Of a stretch of DNA of 64,000 nucleotides, positions 53,390-62,239 are shown one piece after another. Every line of letters begins with the position of its first letter. Positions within the stretch are counted from its first letter, which is position 1. A model generated the notes under the pieces. It saw only the letters and a list, made by a program, of their open reading frames with translations. It did no database searches and was not told where the DNA came from. The position numbers and the translations under genes were made by a program. Source of the stretch: Gammaproteobacteria bacterium (GTDB taxonomy: Bacteria; Pseudomonadota; Gammaproteobacteria; S012-40); NCBI GenBank assembly GCA_029881255.1, contig JAOUMY010000003.1:120732-184731 (forward strand), read 5' to 3'.

Positions 53390-54000
53390 TAACGCCGAAA
53401 ATCGTCGATTTCATCCACATCCCATAACTCCGCCAATTCGCTCACCGACAGGCGCAAATTTTTTGCACGCCGACGTGTTTGCTGCATGACTTCCGAACTG
53501 CCCCAGGGAATCTCGTCAAACAACTGTTTATACACGACCTTCATGCCCAGCAACACGTAGCCACCATCTTCCGCCGGATTGATCACAACATCAGAACCGG
53601 CAAGCAAAGCGGCAAAAGCTTGCCGCACTCTTGCCGCGTTCATTGCCGGGCAGTCTGTACCCACAATGACCACATGACAGGGCTGAGTCTCCGCATTAGA
53701 CAAATTGTATTCAAAAGCGGTCTGCATGCGTTGACCGAGATCGCCGGAACACTGGGCATAAAGCTCGGCGTCATACTGCTTTTTCGCCTTGGAGAATACA
53801 TCGTGTTCACAATCAGGTGCACACCATAACTGAGTTTGCCAATGTTTTTTATCGACGCAGTTTACGAGTGTTCGTGTGATGAGTTCCTTCTGCAAATTTG
53901 CCGCACCGTCCGCGCCGAGTTCAGGAATGAGACGTGTTTTGGAATACCCAGCTACGGGGGCCTTGGCGAAGACCATTAAAATACGACGCGGCATGGTCAT
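53368..54000 (-). CDS. DUF2064 / TIGR04282-type glycosyltransferase
   Basis: A 210-residue GT-A-like protein resembling DUF2064/TIGR04282 proteins, which occur with ArsS. M-V-F-A-K-A-P-V-A-G-Y-S-K-T-R-L (residues ~9-24) is the family signature. V-I-V-G-T-D-C-P-A-M supplies the DxD-like acid. V-V-I-N-P-A-E-D-G-G-Y-V-L-L-G is a second conserved segment. The start at 54000 overlaps the upstream stop as ATGA. It is the last gene of the arsS cluster and overlaps the end of flgN by 22 bases. Sugar transfer in arsenosugar assembly is known for the family by association only. Confidence 0.85.
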   Translation of the reverse strand: MTMPRRILMVFAKAPVAGYSKTRLIPELGADGAANLQKELITRTLVNCVDKKHWQTQLWCAPDCEHDVFSKAKKQYDAELYAQCSGDLGQRMQTAFEYNLSNAETQPCHVVIVGTDCPAMNAARVRQAFAALLAGSDVVINPAEDGGYVLLGMKVVYKQLFDEIPWGSSEVMQQTRRRAKNLRLSVSELAELWDVDEIDDFRRYQALAMV

Positions 54001-54671
54001 AAATACTGACGCGCCAGACGTTCGGGCGAGACACCAAGAAAATACGCAAGACGCAAGCGCCACATTAATAAGATGGTGCGCGCAATACCGCGGCGTTCCC
54101 AGCGACGACTAGAGGTAGTAAGCGCTTGTGAAATACAATACGGACGGGAGATCCGCTTGAGTCGTCTGCTAAGTTCGATGTCTTCCATCAAAGGAATTTC
54201 CGCGTAGCCCTTGAGTTGTTGAAACAAGGAACGACGGACAAATATCGCCTGATCGCCGGTGGCGATACCACTAAAACGGGAACGTATATTCATCAGCATT
54301 TCGACGATGCGCAGCAACCAGTGACTGCCCGACAAACGCACATCAAAACGCCCCCAATTGCGCCCTGTTTGTTCAAGGCCGTTACATACGATGTTGACGG
54401 CATGATTTGGGAGCTGCGTATCCGCGTGCAGAAAAAGAATAATATCGCCGCTCGCCTTGCTGGCGCCGGTATTCATTTGTCGCGCACGCCCCTTGGGGCC
54501 AACAAAGGCCATGTCTGCGTGTGGCGATGCTAGCGCTACCGTACCATCATCACTACCACCATCGACGACGATGATTTCATGCCCCTGTTGTCGCCACTGT
54601 TGCAAACCCCGTAACGTTGCTTCGATATTGGCTGCTTCGTTGTATGTGGGAATGACAATCGATACTTTCAT
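53997..54671 (-). CDS. TIGR04283-type family 2 glycosyltransferase
   Basis: A 224-residue GT-A glycosyltransferase. V-S-I-V-I-P-T-Y-N-E-A-A-N-I (residues 3-16) starts the GT2 fold. I-I-V-V-D-G-G-S-D-D-G-T follows, and F-L-H-A-D-T-Q-L-P supplies the DxD metal site. G-D-Q-A-I-F-V-R-R near residue 150 fits the acceptor region. The C-terminal R-W-E-R-R-G-I-A-R-T-I-L segment is typical of the TIGR04283 family, which accompanies ArsS. It is 7 bases after arsS and overlaps the next gene by 4 bases. Confidence 0.87.
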   Translation of the reverse strand: MKVSIVIPTYNEAANIEATLRGLQQWRQQGHEIIVVDGGSDDGTVALASPHADMAFVGPKGRARQMNTGASKASGDIILFLHADTQLPNHAVNIVCNGLEQTGRNWGRFDVRLSGSHWLLRIVEMLMNIRSRFSGIATGDQAIFVRRSLFQQLKGYAEIPLMEDIELSRRLKRISRPYCISQALTTSSRRWERRGIARTILLMWRLRLAYFLGVSPERLARQYL

Positions 54672-54678
54672 GAGATGC

Positions 54679-55641
54679 TTAAGCTAGCGCACCACCGCAA
54701 CTACTGCCCTGTCCTGCGGTACAGGCATAACAGTGATCGGCAATCACAATCGGTGCACCGCTGATATCCTCGCTAGTCAATTCACTGATATGGGTTTTGC
54801 TCTTGTTCGACAGCTTTGCCGGTAATTCCAGCTGTTGATTGAAATCGCAATCGTAAACGAAACCCTGCCAATCGACGCTGATCAGGCTTTTACACATTAC
54901 GCCATCCAGATTGGACTCTGCGTATGCGGATTTTAGCAGACCCATGTATTCGTCAAATTGCCCTTTCGAAATCAGCGTACTGCCAAATCGTTTGATTGGC
55001 ATATTGGTTATCGTGAAAAGCTGATTGAATTCGATGCCGTAATTTTCGCCTAAATGGCGTTTGTAATCGGCTTCGAGCTCTGCCTGTGGTGGCGGTAAGA
55101 ACGGTCCGGTTGGGTTATACACCAGGTTTAATTCCAATCCTGAGCCCTGTTTGCCATAGCCCAGATCATTCAATAATCGCAGACCGGTAAGACTGCCGTC
55201 GAACACGCCTTTGCCTCGCTGACCATCGACATTTTCCTGTAAATAACAAGGCATCGATGCGACCACTTCCACTTTATACTGCGCAAGAAATTCACCTAGA
55301 CTTTCATATCCGGGCTCAGACAATATGGTGAGATTACACCTGTCTATCACATGTATATTCATCTCGCGCGCGGCAATCACCAATTTACGGAAATAGGGAT
55401 TCATTTCCGGTGCGCCCCCGGTCAGATCCAGACTTGCCGGTCTTTGCACGCGCATATAATCGATGAGTTGCTGTATCGTTTCTTCGTCCATATTTTCTTT
55501 GCGCTTTGGACTGGCATTCACATGGCAATGCAAACACTGTTGATTGCAGCGATAGCCTAGATTGACTTGCAAGGTGTGCAGTTTTCCGCGAGAAATTGCG
55601 GGGAAATCGGTTTGTTTTAAAAGCGGCAACGTAGCGTGCAT
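54679..55641 (-). CDS. arsS: Arsenosugar biosynthesis radical SAM protein ArsS
   Basis: A 320-residue radical SAM enzyme. The iron-sulfur motif C-x3-C-x2-C is Cys32-Cys36-Cys39 (R-C-N-Q-Q-C-L-H-C-H). D-L-T-G-G-A-P-E-M-N-P follows as the SAM-binding GGE-like motif. The C-terminus C-Y-A-C-T-A-G-Q-G-S-S-C-G-G is the family's Cys-rich tail; in some members the Cys before G-G is selenocysteine, here it is Cys. The start at 55641 has GGAGACC just upstream. ArsS links dimethylarsenic to a deoxyadenosyl group, the entry to arsenosugars. No arsM methyltransferase is nearby. Confidence 0.85.
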   Translation of the reverse strand: MHATLPLLKQTDFPAISRGKLHTLQVNLGYRCNQQCLHCHVNASPKRKENMDEETIQQLIDYMRVQRPASLDLTGGAPEMNPYFRKLVIAAREMNIHVIDRCNLTILSEPGYESLGEFLAQYKVEVVASMPCYLQENVDGQRGKGVFDGSLTGLRLLNDLGYGKQGSGLELNLVYNPTGPFLPPPQAELEADYKRHLGENYGIEFNQLFTITNMPIKRFGSTLISKGQFDEYMGLLKSAYAESNLDGVMCKSLISVDWQGFVYDCDFNQQLELPAKLSNKSKTHISELTSEDISGAPIVIADHCYACTAGQGSSCGGALA

Positions 55642-55679
55642 AAGGTCTCCGATGATGGTGACTTGCTGGTTAATCAAAT

Positions 55680-56435
55680 CTATTTGCTATTCAATTCCCA
55701 GTCATAGTTGAGGTCTGTTTCAATTTCCATACCCGCGGGTAGCTCTGGTTTGTATTTTCTAAAAAAGGCAACCAGACCTCCCATGCTGTCGAAATCCTCT
55801 TCGAACCAGTCAAATATCTTCGAGACGTGGACACGATTGCCCTGGCGCAACAATCCTTTTTTGCTATTCGATAAAAAATTCAGGGACTGCGCATCTAACT
55901 GCGCATTCAATTGACGTGCTGTATAGGCCTCTTGCCGTAAATCCGGACAACTGACTGACGCGCAGACGATAGCCATGTGTATGCGTGGATCACCCATCTT
56001 GCGTAGTATTTCATGCTCTACCGCGTGTAGCGTAACATTTTTTCCACCAATCGTACCGGCATCCTTTTTCCACACCGGATTCAGCCAATTTCCGATATCG
56101 CGTATGCTGCTCACCGGCCAGTGATCAATAATTATTTTGATTGCCAGTATGTTATACGCATTAATGTAGAACGCCAGTTTCTCTTCATTTGTTTGCAATT
56201 TGTGCAGTGGATAGTCTGCAATCTGCTGATATACGGTTTGTAAGCGAGCATCCTGGCGCAATCGTTGGTAGTCGAGCTGATTGAGCTCAACGCCATTCTT
56301 TTTGCCCCTACTGACATTGTCTGCCAACAATTGATTGTATTGTTGCCAATCCGGTTCGACCGCGAACACTTGCGACATCGATAACATGATTAACAATAGA
56401 CTTGACGCGGTTACTGTCCACCTGAAAAAAGCCAT
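55680..56435 (-). CDS. Exported DUF547-family protein
   Basis: A 251-residue protein with a Sec signal peptide (hydrophobic run at residues ~9-20, likely cleavage after V-F-A). The mature part is a DUF547 domain, recognised by F-Y-I-N-A-Y-N, I-I-D-H-W-P-V, H-A-V-E-H-E-I-L-R and H-M-A-I-V-C-A-S-V-S-C-P-D-L-R. Catalytic activity is not established for the family, though the conserved His/Cys residues suggest an enzyme. It sits 38 bases before arsS and is divergent from the ECF sigma factor. Confidence 0.8.
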   Translation of the reverse strand: MAFFRWTVTASSLLLIMLSMSQVFAVEPDWQQYNQLLADNVSRGKKNGVELNQLDYQRLRQDARLQTVYQQIADYPLHKLQTNEEKLAFYINAYNILAIKIIIDHWPVSSIRDIGNWLNPVWKKDAGTIGGKNVTLHAVEHEILRKMGDPRIHMAIVCASVSCPDLRQEAYTARQLNAQLDAQSLNFLSNSKKGLLRQGNRVHVSKIFDWFEEDFDSMGGLVAFFRKYKPELPAGMEIETDLNYDWELNSK

Positions 56436-56515
56436 ACCTCAAGACACCTTTGTTTTGATGTCTTTGATGGACGAAGCACGACAAAATTTGTTACAAAGAG
56501 GCCCAGGAAGGAATT

Positions 56516-57118
56516 ATGTCTACAGACGAATCAGACCTAATTAAGCGATTAATCGCCGGCGAAGAGAATGCATTTCGGGAAGTGGTGTCAACTCACCACG
56601 CCAATATGCTTTATCTTGCGCGTAGCTTTGTCGGTGATGCCATTGCGGAAGAGGTCGTCCAGGAATCCTGGGTCTCGGTGCTCAAGGCCTTGCCAAACTT
56701 TCAGCAGCGCTCCAGCCTGAAAACGTGGATTAGCCGCATCGTTTCCAATTGCGCATTGACGCGCCTGCGCAAGGAAAAGCGGCTCGTACAATTTGCCGAT
56801 ATGAGCGATCTGGAAAGCGGTCAACTCGTCAGTGATCGGTTCAAATCCGATGGTCATTGGCAGCAAGCACCCCTGGTCTGGGAACAGACTACCCCCGAGG
56901 CCATACTTGAGAGCAACCAGCTCAGGGAGCAGATTCGTAGCGCCATGGACCATCTCCCGCCTATACAGCAAACCATCCTGAATCTGCGGGATATGCAGGG
57001 ACTGGAAATGGACGAAATTTGTAAGATTCTGGACATCAGTGAGTCTAATAGTCGAGTTCTGCTGCATCGCGCCCGTACCAGGATGTGGCAAGTCATTGAT
57101 AAAGCAAATAGAGACTGA
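56516..57118 (+). CDS. ECF-type RNA polymerase sigma factor
   Basis: A 200-residue sigma-70-family ECF factor. Region 2 spans residues ~10-85, with E-E-V-V-Q-E-S-W-V-S-V-L-K (region 2.2-2.3) and F-Q-Q-R-S-S-L-K-T-W-I-S-R-I. Region 4 spans ~145-195, with L-P-P-I-Q-Q-T-I-L-N-L-R-D and S-E-S-N-S-R-V-L-L-H-R-A-R as its helix-turn-helix. An AGGAAGG sequence precedes the ATG. It is paired with the zinc-finger protein two bases downstream. Divergence from the DUF547-arsS unit makes that unit a possible target. Confidence 0.9.
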   Translation: MSTDESDLIKRLIAGEENAFREVVSTHHANMLYLARSFVGDAIAEEVVQESWVSVLKALPNFQQRSSLKTWISRIVSNCALTRLRKEKRLVQFADMSDLESGQLVSDRFKSDGHWQQAPLVWEQTTPEAILESNQLREQIRSAMDHLPPIQQTILNLRDMQGLEMDEICKILDISESNSRVLLHRARTRMWQVIDKANRD

Positions 57119-57120
57119 TC

Positions 57121-57357
57121 ATGTTGAGTTGTAAAGACATTACTCAGATGGCAAGTGATTACCGTGATCACCACATGGGTGTATGGCAGCGCATGCAATT
57201 TCGCGTGCACCTAATGATGTGTACCCATTGCCGCCGTTTTATGTATCAGCTGGAGACCACCATAGGCAGCATCAGCCGGATAACGCCGGTTGAAACCGAT
57301 GAAAAAACGGTAGAAGATCAGGTTGCACGCCTGTTGGCCGAGTCCCGTAAGAAATAG
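57121..57357 (+). CDS. zf-HC2-type anti-sigma-like protein
   Basis: A 78-residue protein. Cys4 and the H-x3-C-x2-C set (His30, Cys34, Cys37) match the zinc-binding anti-sigma (ZAS / zf-HC2) signature. There is no membrane segment, so it is a soluble form. It starts two bases after the ECF sigma stop, and sequestering that sigma factor is the likely role. The end of the transcript is marked by a hairpin at 57381-57408. Confidence 0.85.
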   Translation: MLSCKDITQMASDYRDHHMGVWQRMQFRVHLMMCTHCRRFMYQLETTIGSISRITPVETDEKTVEDQVARLLAESRKK

Positions 57358-57380
57358 GCCGGCCCATCGGGATAAAGGAC

Positions 57381-57408
57381 AAAAAAAACCGCCCACAGGG
57401 CGGTTTTT
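57381..57408. terminator. Bidirectional rho-independent terminator
   Basis: ACCGCCC-ACA-GGGCGGT flanked by an A-run on the left and a T-run on the right, between the anti-sigma gene and the convergent grxD. Confidence 0.9.
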
Positions 57409-57432
57409 CGTTTCACGAGTAATCTGGGAGGC

Positions 57433-57768
57433 TTACTCGCTGATTTGCTTTGAATTCTTGATCGCTTCTTCGACCATAGTCTTGAGCTCACCGCTTTGGA
57501 ACAGCTCAAGCGTGATGTCACAGCCACCAACCAATTCGCCATTAATATAAATCTGAGGAAAAGTAGGCCAATCGGCGAAAGCAGGAAGGTTCTGAAAAAT
57601 TTCTGGATCTTCAAGCACATTGACGTAGCCGAACTCAACGCCACAAGCCTGTAGTGCCTGCGCGGCGCGGCTGGAAAACCCACACATAGGAAACTGGGGT
57701 GATCCCTTCATATAGATAAGTACAGGCGTGCTTTCTACCTGTTGTTTAATTCTTTCCAAAACGTCCAT
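57433..57768 (-). CDS. grxD: Monothiol glutaredoxin, CGFS type
   Basis: A 111-residue Grx4-type glutaredoxin. The active-site C-G-F-S is at residues 29-32, with the invariant K21-G upstream. W-P-T-F-P-Q-I-Y-I-N-G-E-L-V-G-G-C-D is the glutathione-binding and cis-Pro region. The start at 57768 follows GAGGGC; a longer frame to 57810 adds unrelated residues. Monothiol glutaredoxins carry and transfer iron-sulfur clusters, often with BolA. Convergent with the anti-sigma gene. Confidence 0.95.
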   Translation of the reverse strand: MDVLERIKQQVESTPVLIYMKGSPQFPMCGFSSRAAQALQACGVEFGYVNVLEDPEIFQNLPAFADWPTFPQIYINGELVGGCDITLELFQSGELKTMVEEAIKNSKQISE

Positions 57769-57870
57769 TAATATGCCCTCAATCTGGAAGTCGTGATATG
57801 CCCAATACAATATCGTTTTAGTCAGGTATTTTCAAGCGCCAATCCGGCTTTTTTTGGGCTTTATACAAAA

Positions 57871-59649
57871 CTACGCCGCATCCACATTACGCTGCAGCCA
57901 AAATTCCAGGAGTGCCAGATGCCACAGCTTGCTGCCCTTGATACGGGTAAAATGGGATTCAGGCTCAGACAATAGACGCTCAACATAGTCACGTTGGTAG
58001 ATATCCCGTTGTAAACAGGCATCAGACATTAGAATATCGCGCATGAAGTTTAGAAAGTCTCCCTGCACATATTTCAGGGCTGGCATCGGAAAATATCCTT
58101 TAGGCCGATCAATAACGGCATCCGGTATCAAACCGCGGGAAATATTTTTTAGCAGGTGTTTTCCACCCGATTGTAGTTTTAATTCCGGCGGCATCGCCGC
58201 AGCAAGCTCCACCAATTCATGGTCGAGGAAAGGTACTCTCGCTTCCAATCCCCAGGCCATGGTCATATTGTCTACGCGTTTCACCGGATCATCGACGATG
58301 AGTGTCGTGCAGTCAAAACGCAAAACCTGATCAATAAAGGTATCGGCATTTGGCTCTGACAAGGCTTGTTCCACTAACGCACTGGTAAAGTCTTCGCTAT
58401 ACCATGCCGGCGTCAGCATGCGCGCGAACTCGTCGTGATCACGATCAAAGTAATAGTTGCGAAAACGCTCTAACGGTTTACCTGTTGCGTCATGCATTTG
58501 TGGATACCAGAAATAGCCGCCAAATACTTCGTCAGCGCCCTGGCCGGATTGAACCACTTTGACGTGTTGCGACACTTGTTCCGCCAGGAGATAAAACGCC
58601 ACAGCATCCTGACCAAACATCGGTTCCGTCATTTGGTCCACGGCTTCCGGCAAACGCGGTAGCACTTCACTGTTTGGAATATGCAGGCGCGTGTGTTTGG
58701 TCTGATAGCGTTCAACGACCTGGTCGGAAAATTCAAACTCACTGCCTTTTTCATCACCGATATCTTCAAAACCAATGGAGAATGTTCGCAAATCCTGCAC
58801 ACCGGCTTCGGCCAATAAAGCGACTAACAGGCTCGAATCCAGCCCGCCAGACAACAACACGCCAACAGGCACATCGGCAATTTCCTTGCGCTTTTGTACC
58901 GCACTGCGTAACGCGGCGTGTATGAGCTCCTGCCATTCACTTTCATTTTTTGCTGTGGCTGGCCGTTGTGCATTCAAGCGCCAGTATGTCTTTTCTTCCA
59001 CTTGTCCGTTGTCATGCACAATCATATATGTGGCCGGTCTGACCTTGCGTATACCGTTCAGAATAGTGCGTGGAGCAGGAACGACGGCATGCAATGAAAA
59101 CAGATTGTGCAAGGCGACGGGATCTATGCTGGTATCCGAATCCTTTGCCGCTAGTATCGACTGCGTAGTGGAAGCGAAACGCAGGCGTTTTTTGTCGAAA
59201 CTGTAGTAGAAAGGTTTGATCCCGAATCGATCACGCGCGAGAAATAGCTGACGTTTATTCATGTCCCATATGGCGAAGGCAAACATACCGTGCAAACGCT
59301 CAACGCAAGACGCACCCCAGGCGTGGTAGGCCTTGATAATCACTTCTGTGTCGCCATCGGAAAAAAACTGATATCCCTTTGCCTTTAATTCTTCGCGCAG
59401 GATTCGGTAATTGTATATCGTGCCGTTAAACACGATGTTCAAACCCAGTTCGCGATCTAACATTGGCTGGTGTGAACGTTCTGACAAATCGATAATCGAT
59501 AAACGTCGATGTCCAAATCCGAGAGGGCCATCGAAATACTCCCCCATGGAATCAGGGCCACGACGCTCGAGCTTACTCGTCATGTTGCGAACAACCTTCG
59601 CATCTGCTTGCTGCCCGTCAAAACGCAACTCACCGCAAATTCCGCACAT
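57871..59649 (-). CDS. Asparagine synthase-family amidotransferase (NAGGN amidotransferase-like)
   Basis: A 592-residue class II glutamine amidotransferase. M-C-G-I-C-G-E-L-R-F-D opens with the nucleophile Cys2. The glutaminase domain spans ~1-210, and the synthetase PP-loop L-L-S-G-G-L-D-S-S is canonical. Segments such as H-A-V-V-P-A-P-R-T-I-L, V-V-Q-S-G-Q-G-A-D-E-V-F-G-G-Y and V-K-R-V-D-N-M-T-M-A-W-G-L-E resemble the N-acetylglutaminylglutamine amide (osmolyte) enzyme as I recall that family. Its usual ATP-grasp partner is not in this window, so the substrate is uncertain; ordinary asparagine synthesis is an alternative. It lies 37 bases after the hydantoinase-B gene. Confidence 0.75.
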   Translation of the reverse strand: MCGICGELRFDGQQADAKVVRNMTSKLERRGPDSMGEYFDGPLGFGHRRLSIIDLSERSHQPMLDRELGLNIVFNGTIYNYRILREELKAKGYQFFSDGDTEVIIKAYHAWGASCVERLHGMFAFAIWDMNKRQLFLARDRFGIKPFYYSFDKKRLRFASTTQSILAAKDSDTSIDPVALHNLFSLHAVVPAPRTILNGIRKVRPATYMIVHDNGQVEEKTYWRLNAQRPATAKNESEWQELIHAALRSAVQKRKEIADVPVGVLLSGGLDSSLLVALLAEAGVQDLRTFSIGFEDIGDEKGSEFEFSDQVVERYQTKHTRLHIPNSEVLPRLPEAVDQMTEPMFGQDAVAFYLLAEQVSQHVKVVQSGQGADEVFGGYFWYPQMHDATGKPLERFRNYYFDRDHDEFARMLTPAWYSEDFTSALVEQALSEPNADTFIDQVLRFDCTTLIVDDPVKRVDNMTMAWGLEARVPFLDHELVELAAAMPPELKLQSGGKHLLKNISRGLIPDAVIDRPKGYFPMPALKYVQGDFLNFMRDILMSDACLQRDIYQRDYVERLLSEPESHFTRIKGSKLWHLALLEFWLQRNVDAA

Positions 59650-59686
59650 ATCTCTTCCTATCGCTGCCTAAAGCAAAACAAAAATT

Positions 59687-61228
59687 TTATCCATAACCAC
59701 CACCGCCAGGCGTTTTGATGCACAAACGCTGGCCTTTTTTTACTGTCAATGTGACCTTGCCGGGGAGTTTTTGTTCGTCCAGTGTATTTTCGCCGGGCTG
59801 ACCTGATGCGCCGTTACCCAACCCCCAAGGTGTATGACGGCGGCGTTCCGTTAACAAGGTAACTTGCGCGTCATCGAGAAATTCGAGTTCACGTATTAAG
59901 CCATTTCCACCTCGAAACCTGCCATCGCCGCCGGATGACTCTCGCACAGCATAGCGCCGTACACGCAATGGATAATGCATTTCCAACGATTCAATTGGTG
60001 TATTCAAGGTATTCGTCATATGGGTCTGTACCGCATCCAGTCCGTGAGATGTTGCACTCGCCCCCATACCACCACCCATAGTTTCGTAATAATCCCAATG
60101 CTGTCCATTGTGAGTGCCACCCATGGCTAAATTATTCATCGAACCATGGCTCGCTGCGGCAACTTTTTTCGGGATAGCTTGCGCCAGAGCGCCGAGCACC
60201 ACATCAACCACCCGGGTACTCGTCTCAACATTTCCTGCGGCAACAGCCGCAGGTCGACGCGCATTCAACAAACACCCCTCTGGCGCATGTAGACGTATGG
60301 AACGAAAAGCGCCAGCGCATGCAGGAGTCTGCTCCGGCATCAAACAACGAAAAACGTAATAGACACCTGCCGCCGCGACCGACAGTGGACAATTGATATT
60401 TCCCGTGACTTGCGCAGCGGTGCCAGTAAAATCCACCTCGACGTCGTGACCACGCACCAGCAAGTGGACCTTGATTGGGATATCGAGATTACCCATACCA
60501 TCATCATCAAGCACATCTTCAAATCTATAGCTGCCATCGGGAATGCTATTTAATGCCGTCCTCGCCAGACGCTCAGCGTAGTCATTGAGTTCATCCAGTC
60601 CTGTTTCAAATGATGCGATACCTTGTTTAGCAATAAATTCAGACAAGCGTTTAACGCCGAGCTGATTCGCACTCATTTGCGCAACAAAATCCCCGCGTGC
60701 ATGAGAAGCATTACGCACATTCCCCAGTATGGACTGAAAAACACCTTCGTCTAAAACACCGGCGCGCACCAACTTGGTCGGTGGTATAACCACACCTTCT
60801 TCGTCCAGTGATTTGGACAAAGGCATAGAGCCTGGACTGGACGCACCAATATCCGCATGATGGGCGCGATTGGCGACGAAGGCGACAAGCTGTTCGTTTG
60901 CATAAACCGGCGACACTACGGTGATATCAGGTAAATGCGTTCCACCCAGATAGGGGTCGTTGAGGATCAATACATCCCGCGCGTTCCAGTCCGTGTTTCC
61001 AACCAGATCGCGCATAGCATAGGCCATACTGCCGAGATGAACCGGGATGTGCGCGGCCTGGGCGCACAATTCCCCTCTGGCGTCGAAGATGGCGCAGGAA
61101 AAATCCAGTCTGTCCTTGATATTGGGCGAGAATGCCGACCGCTGCAGGACCACGCCCATTTCGTCGCAAATCGCCGCGATGCGACTGGAGAAAATTGAAA
61201 GCTCTATTGCATCCATAGGTTTAGCCAT
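59687..61228 (-). CDS. Hydantoinase B / oxoprolinase family protein
   Basis: A 513-residue HyuB-family protein. R-L-D-F-S-C-A-I-F-D, L-I-L-N-D-P-Y-L-G-G-T-H-L-P-D-I and F-V-A-N-R-A-H-H-A-D-I-G are conserved in the B subunit of ATP-dependent hydantoinase/5-oxoprolinase. The late G-G-N-G-L-I-R-E-L-E-F and C-I-K-T-P-G-G-G-G-Y-G are also family features. The A subunit (HyuA) normally adjoins it, but none is seen. The start is uncertain (ATG at 61228 or 61216, GTG at 61255); none has a clear ribosome-binding site. It heads a two-gene unit with the amidotransferase and is divergent from sodB. Confidence 0.85.
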   Translation of the reverse strand: MAKPMDAIELSIFSSRIAAICDEMGVVLQRSAFSPNIKDRLDFSCAIFDARGELCAQAAHIPVHLGSMAYAMRDLVGNTDWNARDVLILNDPYLGGTHLPDITVVSPVYANEQLVAFVANRAHHADIGASSPGSMPLSKSLDEEGVVIPPTKLVRAGVLDEGVFQSILGNVRNASHARGDFVAQMSANQLGVKRLSEFIAKQGIASFETGLDELNDYAERLARTALNSIPDGSYRFEDVLDDDGMGNLDIPIKVHLLVRGHDVEVDFTGTAAQVTGNINCPLSVAAAGVYYVFRCLMPEQTPACAGAFRSIRLHAPEGCLLNARRPAAVAAGNVETSTRVVDVVLGALAQAIPKKVAAASHGSMNNLAMGGTHNGQHWDYYETMGGGMGASATSHGLDAVQTHMTNTLNTPIESLEMHYPLRVRRYAVRESSGGDGRFRGGNGLIRELEFLDDAQVTLLTERRRHTPWGLGNGASGQPGENTLDEQKLPGKVTLTVKKGQRLCIKTPGGGGYG

Positions 61229-61297
61229 GGGTTTATCGGTCACAAATACTACCACGCCTGCTGGCTCAAGGAGTTATAATGTCCGCCGCTTTACGGC

Positions 61298-61326
61298 TTG
61301 CCTCACATGCGTGCTTACTTTAGACT
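61298..61326 (+). promoter_or_regulatory. Candidate sigma-70 promoter for sodB
   Basis: TTGCCT, 17-base spacer, TAGACT, ~60 bases before the sodB ATG. No clear iron-regulator box was recognised by eye. Confidence 0.4.
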
Positions 61327-61386
61327 ACGTTTAACCATACAAAACTTGTCAAGAATTGCACCACAAAGTATTTGAAGGAGACTTTC

Positions 61387-61968
61387 ATGGAACACAAATT
61401 ACCCCAACTGCCATATGCAATGGACGCCCTCGCCCCGACAATTTCCAAGGAAACCCTGGAATACCACTATGGCAAGCATCATCAGACTTATGTCACCAAT
61501 CTGAACAATTTGATCAAAGGCACTGAATTCGCTGATGCGAGTCTGGAAGACATCATCAAGAAGGCTTCCGGTGGTCTGTTCAATAATGCAGCACAGGTGT
61601 GGAATCACACTTTTTACTGGAACTGCCTCAGCCCAAATGGCGGTGGCCAGCCTAGCGGCGATCTCGCTAGCGCAATCGACAAGGCCTTCGGCTCTTTCGA
61701 TGCCTTCAAGGAAAAGTTTTCTACCTCTGCAGCAACCAATTTTGGTTCAGGCTGGACCTGGCTGGTGAAGAACAGCGACGGTTCGGTAGAACTGGCAAAT
61801 ACATCAAACGCCGGCTGCCCACTGACTGAAGGTAAGACGCCGATTTTGACTATCGATGTTTGGGAACATGCGTATTACATCGATTTTCGCAACGCACGCC
61901 CCAAGTACATTGAATCCTTCTGGGGTCTGGTTAACTGGGATTTCGCTGCGAAAAACTACGGCGCGTAG
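61387..61968 (+). CDS. sodB: Superoxide dismutase (Fe)
   Basis: A 193-residue Fe/Mn-type SOD. The ATG at 61387 is chosen because GAAGGAG lies just upstream. H27 and [11 protein letters not shown] supply ligands, with [16 protein letters not shown] near the C-terminus supplying Asp and His. The residues around them, and near-identity in long stretches to E. coli SodB as I recall it, indicate the iron form. It dismutates superoxide in the cytoplasm. A strong terminator follows. Confidence 0.95.
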   Translation: MEHKLPQLPYAMDALAPTISKETLEYHYGKHHQTYVTNLNNLIKGTEFADASLEDIIKKASGGLFNNAAQVWNHTFYWNCLSPNGGGQPSGDLASAIDKAFGSFDAFKEKFSTSAATNFGSGWTWLVKNSDGSVELANTSNAGCPLTEGKTPILTIDVWEHAYYIDFRNARPKYIESFWGLVNWDFAAKNYGA

Positions 61969-61991
61969 TTAAAATCCCTTCGCATTAAATC

Positions 61992-62030
61992 AAAAACCGG
62001 GGTGAATCTGCACGATTCCCCCGGTTTTTT
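61992..62030 (+). terminator. Rho-independent terminator of sodB
   Basis: AAAAACCGGGG pairs with CCCCGGTTTTT around a 16-base loop and is followed by a T-run, 23 bases after the sodB stop. Confidence 0.88.
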
Positions 62031-62063
62031 TCGTTTTTCTGCCGCGATAGCACCGCGAAAGAA

Positions 62064-62092
62064 TTGCGACATGCTATAGGTATGGCTAGAAT
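62064..62092 (+). promoter_or_regulatory. Candidate sigma-70 promoter for argD-argF
   Basis: TTGCGA, exactly 17 bases, then TAGAAT. It would give a leader of ~165 bases before argD containing the hairpin at 62212-62239. No arginine-repressor box was evident. Confidence 0.5.
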
Positions 62093-62211
62093 ACTTGGCT
62101 CCTCTTGACGAGGATAAATCGGCAGTTCGTAACAGGCGTTTCTATATTTAAGGGTCCGATTTAAATCCCGACCTGGATTCTGTAAGAAATGTTTTAAGGC
62201 AAATTATTCTG

Positions 62212-62239
62212 GAAAGCGGTCTCCGCGAGGCCGCTTTTC
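62212..62239 (+). promoter_or_regulatory. Hairpin in the argD leader
   Basis: GAAAGCGG pairs with CCGCTTTTC around an 11-base loop and is followed by a weak T-rich stretch. It ends 24 bases before the argD start and could be a weak attenuator or the remnant of one. Confidence 0.4.

Noticed and set aside
54679-54760. Selenocysteine codon in the ArsS tail
   Set aside because: The tail reads S-S-C-G-G with an ordinary Cys codon and there is no in-frame TGA before the stop.
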